Shown here: positions 1 through 5,307 of the stretch, in pieces
Layout of the letters: every line of letters starts with the position of its first letter
How positions within the stretch are numbered: the stretch's first letter is position 1
NCBI GenBank assembly: GCA_016218005.1
Contig: JACRFF010000143.1
Span: 1 to 6,501 of the forward strand
From: Ignavibacteriales bacterium
GTDB taxonomy: Bacteria; Bacteroidota; Ignavibacteria; UBA10030
Length of the DNA stretch: 6,501 nt
Direction of reading: 5' to 3'
The notes under the pieces: model-generated
What the model saw: only the letters and a program-made list of their open reading frames with translations
Told to the model about the DNA's origin: nothing
The model's database searches: none
Made by a program: the position numbers and the translations under genes

Positions 1-1
1 C

Positions 2-460
2 TCTGCGAAGTTTGGCTCGGGCTGGTCCGTTTCGACTGACGCGCTGAGGGGCGGCAGGTCAACGGCTGAATTCAAAGTAGTGCCCGGAGGAGCAAACAAG
101 AGCGAGGGATCACTGATCATAACGGGAGAGATTCGACCCGACTTCCCGTTTGCGTGGGCCGGAGCAATGTTTTCTCCCGGTGCATTTGCGATGGCGCCCG
201 CAAACCTCTCTTCCAAGAAAGATATATCTTTTTGGGCAAAGGGCGATGGCAAAACCTATCGCATCATGCTCTTTGCGACAAGCCACGGCTTTCAGCCGGC
301 AATCAAGACTTTCATAGCTGGACCAGAGTGGAAGCAGTTCACGTTTCAGATATCAGAATTTGATGGAATGGATGGAAGTGGCCTGATGGGCGTCTTGTTT
401 GCGGGCGGCTCTGCACCGGGCAATTTCGTTTTCCAAATTGATGACGTCCGCTTCAAGTAG
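2..460 (+). CDS. C-terminal part of a CIA30/galactose-binding-like domain protein (5' end outside window)
   Basis: The reading frame is open from base 2, so 152 residues are visible and the true start lies left of the window; the GTG at base 80 is internal. The sequence has the look of a CIA30 (complex I intermediate-associated protein 30)/CBM11-like beta-sandwich: an early W-S-x-S-T-D followed by RGGRSTAEF, then the strand-rich stretch with SFWAKGDGKTYRIML, a GPEWKQFTF segment, and the terminal FQIDDVRFK, all typical of this fold's closing strands. In other bacteria such domains are often fused to the C-terminus of imidazolonepropionase-like amidohydrolases, so the missing upstream part may be a hydrolase; this is inference from memory of the family. 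No membrane segment is visible. The domain probably binds a ligand or partner rather than catalysing. The next gene starts about 100 bases downstream on the same strand. Confidence 0.72.
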   Translation, partial: SAKFGSGWSVSTDALRGGRSTAEFKVVPGGANKSEGSLIITGEIRPDFPFAWAGAMFSPGAFAMAPANLSSKKDISFWAKGDGKTYRIMLFATSHGFQPAIKTFIAGPEWKQFTFQISEFDGMDGSGLMGVLFAGGSAPGNFVFQIDDVRFK

Positions 461-510
461 AACCGAAATCGAGAATTCAAAGCTCATTTCACGAGCAGTT
501 CGAAAGGCAT

Positions 511-536
511 GTCGAAATACACCTAGATTTCTTGAC
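511..536 (+). other. Imperfect hairpin upstream of the amidohydrolase ribosome binding site
   Basis: GTCGAAAT (511-518) can pair with ATTTC (527-531) and GAC (534-536), leaving a two-base TT bulge and an 8-base loop. It lies 12 bases before the Shine-Dalgarno of the hydrolase gene. No T-run follows, so it is not a convincing terminator; it could be a leader structure or chance. Confidence 0.25.
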
Positions 537-548
537 ACTAACATTAAG

Positions 549-555
549 AAAGGAG
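549..555 (+). promoter_or_regulatory. Shine-Dalgarno that fixes the amidohydrolase start at 562
   Basis: AAAGGAG sits 6 bases before the ATG at 562. It decides between this ATG and an in-frame TTG at 532, because the TTG has no such site and would place ten unrelated residues before a good signal peptide. Confidence 0.8.
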
Positions 556-561
556 CTTCAA

Positions 562-1503
562 ATGAACCAACCATTCCTGTGGACTGGTTTATTTGTCATC
601 GCGGGTTTTGCGATGGCACAGACCAAGAATGAACCTCAACCAATCATTGATGTTCACTTGCATTCCGTAACTCTCCAAACGCTCAAGAATGATGTACGAA
701 CACCTCTCCCCATACCGGAATTAAAACCTTCCGAATCTGTAGAACAACACATCAAGCAAACACTGGCAGTGATGGATCGCTACAACGTTGTGTTGGGGCT
801 TGTGAGCGGATATGATTATGAAATAGGCGAACAGTTTAGGCAATCAGCTCCTAATCGGGTGTGGAGCGGTCCGCAGTTCGGACGCCCGAGATTAAACATT
901 GACACATTACGAATGCGATACAATGCAGGTTTGTTTTCTGTGATGGGAGAACTCACTATGCAATACATGGGCTTTTCTCCTTCCGATCCGGGACTCGATC
1001 CTTATTTTTCCCTTGCTGAATCACTCAATGTTCCTGTAAGCATACACACAGGAATAAGCTTTTCCGGTATCACAAGAGTCGCCCCGAATTTCAGGGTGTC
1101 GCTTGGAAATCCACTCTTGTTTGAAGAGCTTCTCAATCGTCATCCAAACCTTAGAGTGTGGCTTGCACACGGAGGTTGGCCTTATCTTGAAGAAACGATT
1201 GGAATTCTCCTCGTTTACCCACAAGTATATTTGGACATCGCTGTCATCGATTGGATTATACCAAGGGAAGAGTTTTACGCTTATCTGAAGGCGTTAATCA
1301 GAGCCGGATTTGGGTGGAGAATCATGTATGGTTCGGACCAGATGTCTTGGCCCGAAACAATTGGTTTGGGCATCGAAGCCATCAACCAGGCGGATTTTCT
1401 TTCTGCGGAACAGAAGCGCGATATCTTGTACAACAATGCAGCGAGATTTCTACGGCTTACGCCAGAGCAAATCGCGAAGCACCATGGGAAGATAGCGAAG
1501 TGA
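562..1503 (+). CDS. Secreted amidohydrolase-2 family metal-dependent hydrolase
   Basis: This 313-residue protein is a TIM-barrel metal-dependent hydrolase of the amidohydrolase-2 type (the family containing ACMSD-like decarboxylases and related hydrolases). The metal-site motifs appear in order: the HxH at H32/H34 in IIDVHLHS, H162 in SIHTG, H203 in WLAHGG, and D259 in MYGSDQ. The set looks complete, so the enzyme should be active; the substrate cannot be told from sequence. Residues 1-19 form a hydrophobic export signal with a probable signal peptidase I site after AMA (A17-M18-A19 before Q20), although the n-region has no positive charge. There is no lipobox cysteine, so a periplasmic or secreted location is likely. 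The start at ATG 562 is chosen for its strong ribosome binding site and signal peptide. A CIA30-type protein precedes it and a small membrane protein follows 76 bases later, all in one direction. Family confidence is high and specific function is unknown. Confidence 0.88.
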   Translation: MNQPFLWTGLFVIAGFAMAQTKNEPQPIIDVHLHSVTLQTLKNDVRTPLPIPELKPSESVEQHIKQTLAVMDRYNVVLGLVSGYDYEIGEQFRQSAPNRVWSGPQFGRPRLNIDTLRMRYNAGLFSVMGELTMQYMGFSPSDPGLDPYFSLAESLNVPVSIHTGISFSGITRVAPNFRVSLGNPLLFEELLNRHPNLRVWLAHGGWPYLEETIGILLVYPQVYLDIAVIDWIIPREEFYAYLKALIRAGFGWRIMYGSDQMSWPETIGLGIEAINQADFLSAEQKRDILYNNAARFLRLTPEQIAKHHGKIAK

Positions 1504-1579
1504 TTGGGCGGTGTGTGGCAAAGAGACAGTACGCCGTGTGGCGGAATTGCTAACAAGACTAGAAAGGGAATGTGAAATC

Positions 1580-1972
1580 ATGAAAGATCTCACCGAGACA
1601 ATGATTATTGTTGGCGGCTTTTTCAATTTGGCGTTCGCTATCTTTCATCTCATGTTTTGGCAACTCTTCCGCTGGAAGGAAGATTTGGTTTCACTTACGT
1701 TTATCAATCGTTCGGTCATGCAAATTTTGAATCTCTGTCTAACTTTCGTATTTCTAGTGATGGCTTATGTCTCATTTGTTCATAGGTCTGAGCTGATTCA
1801 GACTAGTTTGGGCCAGACGATTTTGGCTGCGTTTTCATTGTTCTGGTTTTTGCGAATGGTTGAGCAGATGATTTTCTTCGGTGTCAAAAATAAGGTGTCG
1901 GTCGCTTTCACACTGGTTTTTCTACTTGGAAGTGTGATTTATTTGGTGCCGGTTCTTCCAGCAACGCCGTAA
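1580..1972 (+). CDS. Small four-helix integral membrane protein, function unknown
   Basis: The protein has 130 residues and about four predicted transmembrane helices, near residues 7-30, 45-67, 77-100 and 106-127. Short polar loops separate them: RWKEDL after helix 1, VHRSELIQTS after helix 2 and GVKNK after helix 3. Conserved-looking features include H23 and W27 late in helix 1, the N-R-S-V-M-Q stretch opening helix 2, and R92/E95 within helix 3. Charged residues inside a helix suggest a functional or packing role. I recognise it only as a type of small conserved bacterial membrane protein and do not assign a function. ATG 1580 is preferred because AAAGGGA (1563-1569) lies 10 bases upstream and the first helix begins right after it; extending to the GTG-type start at 1511 would add a non-hydrophobic, arginine-rich stretch. 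It may be co-transcribed with the hydrolase. Confidence 0.8.
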   Translation: MKDLTETMIIVGGFFNLAFAIFHLMFWQLFRWKEDLVSLTFINRSVMQILNLCLTFVFLVMAYVSFVHRSELIQTSLGQTILAAFSLFWFLRMVEQMIFFGVKNKVSVAFTLVFLLGSVIYLVPVLPATP

Positions 1973-1976
1973 TGTA

Positions 1977-2008
1977 GCAACAGCACCTGACAGCTTGTTT
2001 GCGGTTTT
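1977..2008 (+). terminator. Weak candidate terminator after the membrane protein gene
   Basis: GCAACAGC (1977-1984) can pair with 1993-2002 (GCTTGTTTGC) if two T residues bulge, with an 8-base loop. GGTTTT follows. It begins 5 bases after the stop codon at 1972, the right place for a terminator, but the stem is imperfect and the T-run short. Confidence 0.3.
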
Positions 2009-2024
2009 GCTTCATTCACCCCAA

Positions 2025-2097
2025 TGCCTGCCATCCCCGCCAGACCCGCTCGAACGGCCTGATCGGGTAAGCCGATGCCGCCGTGGTAGGCAAGGCA
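2025..2097 (+). repeat. GC-rich imperfect hairpin in the convergent intergenic region
   Basis: TGCCTGCC (2025-2032) is complementary to GGCAAGGCA (2089-2097) apart from one bulged base, and inside it ACCCG (2044-2048) pairs with CGGGT (2064-2068). The layout (an outer GCCTGCC arm and an inner CCCG arm) matches the second hairpin at 2188-2236, so the two look like diverged copies of one palindromic unit. There is no convincing coding sequence here. Confidence 0.45.
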
Positions 2098-2187
2098 GAA
2101 AAACTGTTTTTGAGATAGTTTCTAGAAGCCATCCCAGAAACCATTTGTCACTCCCGAATTCTTCAGTGGGAGTCCAGAATTCTGCCT

Positions 2188-2236
2188 GCCTGCCGCTGCG
2201 CTCTAGCCCGCTTCGCGTTCTAGCGGGTTGGCAGGC
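2188..2236 (+). repeat. Hairpin B inside the composite repeat
   Basis: GCCTGCC (2188-2194) pairs exactly with GGCAGGC (2230-2236), and CCCGC (2207-2211) pairs with GCGGG (2223-2227) inside it. TCTAG stands before both inner arms. The structure is GC-rich and its motif order resembles the hairpin at 2025-2097. Confidence 0.5.
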
Positions 2237-2240
2237 GGGG

Positions 2241-2264
2241 ATTCCCGTCAAAATATGCGGGAAT
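2241..2264 (+). repeat. Perfect 7-bp hairpin in the composite repeat, possible terminator role
   Basis: ATTCCCG (2241-2247) and CGGGAAT (2258-2264) are perfect inverted repeats around a 10-base AT-rich loop. A T5 run occurs at 2275-2279, too far from the stem for a classic plus-strand terminator. As transcripts converge here from both sides, the stem could still help end or stabilise their 3' ends. Confidence 0.45.
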
Positions 2265-2306
2265 GACTTCGCGATTTTTCTCCGCAGAACATTTTTGAGA
2301 TGGTTT

Positions 2307-3026
2307 CTACTCTTCTACGTACGCCTTGAAGAGATTGCGCAGCTCTTCCAATTCTGTCTCAATGAAGTATTGAATGCCGTCGCCGATGGAATGAAGGATC
2401 ACGATGGCGTTGAGATTGGCATCGGCTTTTGAAGCGACCGTCAAGCGATTAGCAATGCCGCGATTCACCAGCGCGACGTCCTTGTAGACGTGAAGATGAT
2501 CGTCCAAGGACCAGTCGGCGGATTTTTCCGCTTTCATCCGAAAGAACTGTGCCGTGAGATACATGGAGATGCTTCGATAGAACGTCTCGAGCGGCGATGA
2601 GAATGGCAAATGAAACCGCACCATCGGGCGAAGTTTATCAAGCGTCGGGCATCCGCTGGCCGGCATCATGATTCCCATCATCGAGCTTAAGCCCTTCTGC
2701 ACGGTAGTCTTCTTCGTGTACCCGCGCTCTTCGGTTGCCACCGAAACCTGTGCCGGCTCGAAGGAATGGGCGTCGGAAAAGAACTCAATGACTTCGACAA
2801 GGTTCAGAGCGACGGGGCAATGCTCGTGGTCGGGAGAAAGTTGGCAGTTCTCGCACTTGGCATATTGGAGGCGCGTCCATTCGCGCGGCGAGGGTTCATT
2901 CCTTCTAACGAGGTTGAGAGTCTGGGCATCGAGTTCAATGGTGAACTCCTTGGTGCGTCCATCTTCGAAGCGAAACGAATAGAGAATGGAAAAGGTTTTA
3001 TCGGGCAAGGTCGGCATCCTTAACAC
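2307..3026 (-). CDS. Conserved protein of unknown function with a cysteine cluster (DUF6901-like)
   Basis: This 239-residue soluble protein has no signal peptide or membrane helix. It opens with a beta-rich stretch (FSILYSFRFEDGRTKEFTIEL), followed by a cysteine cluster C58-x2-C61-x8-C70 with H67 and H69 between, and a later C126 in ASGCPT. Together these could bind a metal, which is inference. The segments GLSSMMGIMM, RFHLPFSSP and the helical YRSISMYLTAQFF region look like conserved blocks. From memory it resembles the family labelled DUF6901, but that assignment is unverified and no function is known to me. The start given is GTG 3026, which overlaps the upstream response regulator's stop (TAGTG) and lies 4 bases after GGGAG; ATG 3017 is an equally reasonable alternative, shortening the protein by three residues. 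Its place at the end of a two-component operon suggests it is an effector or a partner of the preceding pseudokinase-like protein. The TAG stop falls inside a repeat copy. Confidence 0.8.
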   Translation of the reverse strand: MLRMPTLPDKTFSILYSFRFEDGRTKEFTIELDAQTLNLVRRNEPSPREWTRLQYAKCENCQLSPDHEHCPVALNLVEVIEFFSDAHSFEPAQVSVATEERGYTKKTTVQKGLSSMMGIMMPASGCPTLDKLRPMVRFHLPFSSPLETFYRSISMYLTAQFFRMKAEKSADWSLDDHLHVYKDVALVNRGIANRLTVASKADANLNAIVILHSIGDGIQYFIETELEELRNLFKAYVEE

Positions 3027-4159
3027 TAAGCTCCCACAGCACGGGAAGGTGAACGCAGCACACCGGATTGCGCCGGCGCTTTTTCAGGCAACCAGCAAGC
3101 GATGGTAGTTGAACTTCCCTGGACCTGCAGAGAAAGGGCGCCATCGTTTGCTTCGAGAATACGGCGGGAGATCGCAAGGCTCAGCGCAACGAAGTCTACT
3201 GATTCTTTGTGCTCTTTCCATTGATCCAAGCTTGGCGAGAAAATCAACGAACCGAGTTGAGGCTCGAGCAATTTGCCGGGGAACGATAAACTACATTCTA
3301 CTCCAGCGGTACGCTGTTCAGTCTTCGGCACGGCGTGCAAACGCACTTCGATCGTCTCCTTGCCGGTTGTGTGCTTCAATGCGCTATCGAATATCAAGCT
3401 GAACACTTGTTCGATGCGGGCAAGGTCTGTCATGACGGTCGGGATATTTGACGCAAAGTCCCGCTTGATCGTCACCGACTTGTCGCCAGCCCATTGGTCG
3501 AAGCGCTCGCAAATGGTGTTCAGAATAGCACGGAGATCGACGGCGGATAGTTCCATCGGGACGTGAGTCTCAGCCAGCTCGGGAAGATTGACCGAGTGTT
3601 GTATGCGCTCAAAGACCCGTTCGTTCAGCGTGCGGGCATACGAAAGCAACTCCTGCGTGTCGTTGGGATGACCGATTGGGGCGTTGATGCGCAGATGTTC
3701 GAGAATGCAAGAGACGGTGTACAGCGAACCGAAGATATCATAGACCAGCGTCGAACGCCAGCTTTGCTGATACTCCTTGAATGATCGTTCGGAATTGCGC
3801 GTCCGCAGCAATCCTTGGATCTTCGCAATCAGATCCGCGTAGTCGAAGGGCTTGACGATGAACTCTTTTGCCCCCTTCTTCAGGCATTCAATCGCCATCG
3901 TCATTTGGGAAAAACCCGTGAGCACAATGGCGTCGACATCCGGGTGGTTCGCAGAGACATACTCGAGCACTTGGAGTCCGTTCAATCCCGGCATGTTGAT
4001 GTCCAACAGTACGACGTCGTACGTGCCTTGATCAAGCTTCACCAAACCCTCGTATCCTTCTGACGCGGTATCGACCGAGAATCCCGCTTCCTTCAAACGA
4101 AGCGACGTTGTCAAGCGAAAGATTTCTTCGTCGTCAACAACAAGGATTTTACTTTCCAT
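3026..4159 (-). CDS. Response regulator with a degenerate histidine-kinase-like C-terminal region
   Basis: The 377-residue protein starts with a complete receiver domain (about 1-120): acidic pocket D9/D10, phosphoacceptor D53 in LLDINMPG, T81 in VLTGF and K103 in IVKPFD. It should therefore be phosphorylated by a partner kinase. Residues 125-360 follow the layout of HisKA plus HATPase, but key residues are missing. In the segment TLVYDIFGSL the position of the phospho-histidine is Y140 (the neighbouring kinase has LVHDLRSP), and the N-box counterpart QVFSLIFDSALKHT lacks both asparagines. The G1 region reads SFPGKLLEP without DxGxG, and there is no GTGLGL loop. It is thus likely a pseudokinase acting as a phosphorylation-gated dimerisation or docking module, without ATP use; this is inference. 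There is no DNA-binding domain. AAAGGG (4167-4172) lies 7 bases before the ATG. It follows the hybrid kinase gene by 29 bases and overlaps the next gene by one base. Confidence 0.85.
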   Translation of the reverse strand: MESKILVVDDEEIFRLTTSLRLKEAGFSVDTASEGYEGLVKLDQGTYDVVLLDINMPGLNGLQVLEYVSANHPDVDAIVLTGFSQMTMAIECLKKGAKEFIVKPFDYADLIAKIQGLLRTRNSERSFKEYQQSWRSTLVYDIFGSLYTVSCILEHLRINAPIGHPNDTQELLSYARTLNERVFERIQHSVNLPELAETHVPMELSAVDLRAILNTICERFDQWAGDKSVTIKRDFASNIPTVMTDLARIEQVFSLIFDSALKHTTGKETIEVRLHAVPKTEQRTAGVECSLSFPGKLLEPQLGSLIFSPSLDQWKEHKESVDFVALSLAISRRILEANDGALSLQVQGSSTTIACWLPEKAPAQSGVLRSPSRAVGA

Positions 4160-4188
4160 ACTCTTGCCCTTTACGATAGATGGTCGAT

Positions 4189-5307
4189 TTATTGATACAC
4201 CGGAATTGTAAACCGGAACGTTGTTGTTGCGCCGGGAACGCTCTCGACGTTGATTGTTCCCCCGTGAGCCTCGATAATCATTTTGCAGATTGCCAATCCG
4301 AGACCGGTTCCTTTTTCTTTTGTCGTCCTCGCAGACGAAGTTTGTTTGTAGACGATAAACACGTTGCCGATTTCCTCTGCCGGAATCCCGACACCGGTAT
4401 TGGCGACGGCTACCTCGATCATCGGAACGTCGTTGACCATCACCTCGGTTGCCTTGATGGTCATGGTGCCGCCGGTATTGGTGAACTTGTAGGCGTTGCT
4501 GACAAGGTTCATCACGACTTGCGAAACTTTGTCCGGGTCAACGTTGGCGCTGGGAAGCGCATCGGTTCCTTCCACCGAGACCGCGACGGATTTGTTGCGG
4601 AACTGTAACTGAAATTGACTCAGCACAAAATTTACCATGCTCGATACGCTCGAAGGCCGGCGGTCGAGCATGATCTGGCCGGCGCCATAGCGGGAAAAAT
4701 CGAGCAAGTCGTTGATCAGTTCGATCGTTTTGGAAGTCGATGTGTGAGCAGAAGAGAGGAGCGCCGCATAGTCGCTCGTCAAAGGCCGCTGCTCCAACAC
4801 TGCTTCGTGCACAAATTCGAGCAACCCGCGAATGCTTGTCATCGGTGAGCGGAGATCGTGCACCAGCATTGCCATGAACTCCGACTTTGTCTTTTCCAGT
4901 TCAGCCTCAGCTTTTCTGAGGCGAACAAGCGTTCGCAATCGGACGATCAATTCATCCGTGTCGATCGGCTTCATCAGGTACTCATCGGCGCCGAGCAACA
5001 ATCCTTTCTCGATGCTTTGCGGGTCTTTCTTTTGCGCCGTCAGAACGATGACGGGAATCATCGCCGTTTCACGTCTCGCGCGAAGATGCTTCAGCGTCTC
5101 GAATCCGTCCATGCCGGGCATCTGAATATCCAGCAAAATAACGTCCGGTTGTTCGGCCAAGGCAAGCGTTAGGCATTCTTGACCGCTGGTAGCGCGCAGC
5201 AATCGGATGGGCTTTCGCTTGAGCGCGAATTCAAGAAGGTCGAGATTGTCTTCTGTGTCGTCGACCGCGAGCACAGTGGATTGTTCATCCGTCGTCTTCT
5301 GTGTCAA
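4189..5307 (-). CDS. REC-HisKA-HATPase hybrid sensor kinase/response regulator
   Basis: The 372-residue cytoplasmic protein has an N-terminal receiver (about 12-128: D16/D17, phosphoacceptor D60 in LLDIQMPG, T90, K113 in LMKPID). A short coiled linker rich in K, A and E (RKAEAELEKTKSEF) leads to HisKA with phospho-H150 in LVHDLRSP, and the HATPase domain occupies about 220-370. The ATPase has the N-box N267/N271 in MNLVSNAYKF and the G2 loop GTGLGLAI (333-340). The G1 box reads N303-T-G-V-G where most kinases have Asp. There are no transmembrane or PAS/GAF sensor domains, so the receiver itself is the likely input: phosphorylation by another kinase would control this kinase. The start is TTG, overlapping the previous gene's TGA (TTGA) and preceded by AAAGGA at 9 bases; the first internal Met is at residue 83, inside the receiver. 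It probably relays phosphate from the upstream hybrid kinase to the downstream response regulator. Confidence 0.9.
   Translation of the reverse strand: MTQKTTDEQSTVLAVDDTEDNLDLLEFALKRKPIRLLRATSGQECLTLALAEQPDVILLDIQMPGMDGFETLKHLRARRETAMIPVIVLTAQKKDPQSIEKGLLLGADEYLMKPIDTDELIVRLRTLVRLRKAEAELEKTKSEFMAMLVHDLRSPMTSIRGLLEFVHEAVLEQRPLTSDYAALLSSAHTSTSKTIELINDLLDFSRYGAGQIMLDRRPSSVSSMVNFVLSQFQLQFRNKSVAVSVEGTDALPSANVDPDKVSQVVMNLVSNAYKFTNTGGTMTIKATEVMVNDVPMIEVAVANTGVGIPAEEIGNVFIVYKQTSSARTTKEKGTGLGLAICKMIIEAHGGTINVESVPGATTTFRFTIPVYQ

Larger units (their letters stand above)
2107..2309. repeat. Composite palindromic repeat element (REP/MITE-like) bounded by direct repeats
   Basis: The outer 18-base direct repeats are TTTTTGAGATAGTTTCTA (2107-2124) and TTTTTGAGATGGTTTCTA (2292-2309), with one mismatch. 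A 12-base unit GAGATGGTTTCT recurs: plus orientation at 2112-2123 and 2297-2308, and reverse-complement variants at 2124-2135 (AGAAGCCATCCC) and 2136-2147 (AGAAACCATTTG). The first plus and minus copies abut to form a near-perfect loopless palindrome around TCTAGA. Inside lies a second inverted pair, GTCACTCCCG (2147-2156) and CGGGAATGAC (2258-2267), matching at 9 of 10 positions. A smaller hairpin is ACTCCC (2150-2155) with GGGAGT (2168-2173), and GAATTCT is repeated at 2156 and 2177. Nothing encodes a transposase, so this would be a non-autonomous, dispersed palindromic element. The repeats are seen directly; mobility is inference. Confidence 0.6.

Noticed and set aside
532..560. TTGACA at 532-537 as a -35 promoter box
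   Set aside because: A -10 box at normal spacing would fall on the ribosome binding site and start codon, and no TATAAT-like sequence is present there.
532..561. Longer amidohydrolase start at TTG 532
   Set aside because: The ATG at 562 has a strong Shine-Dalgarno at 6 bases and begins a proper signal peptide; the extra ten residues would spoil it.
2012..2251. Minus-strand open frame of 79 codons in the repeat region
   Set aside because: It consists of translated inverted repeats, is rich in R, G and S, and has no domain or start signal.
2107..2309. CRISPR array
   Set aside because: The repeated units are inverted as well as direct, are not regularly spaced and lack unique spacers; no cas gene is nearby.
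1995..2432. Plus-strand open frame of 145 codons across the convergent gap
   Set aside because: It runs through the palindromic repeats and then antisense to the well-supported minus-strand gene; composition is unlike a protein and no ribosome binding site precedes it.
3625..5172. Several plus-strand and alternate-frame open frames over the kinase genes
   Set aside because: They are antisense or out-of-frame shadows of genes with complete receiver and kinase motifs.
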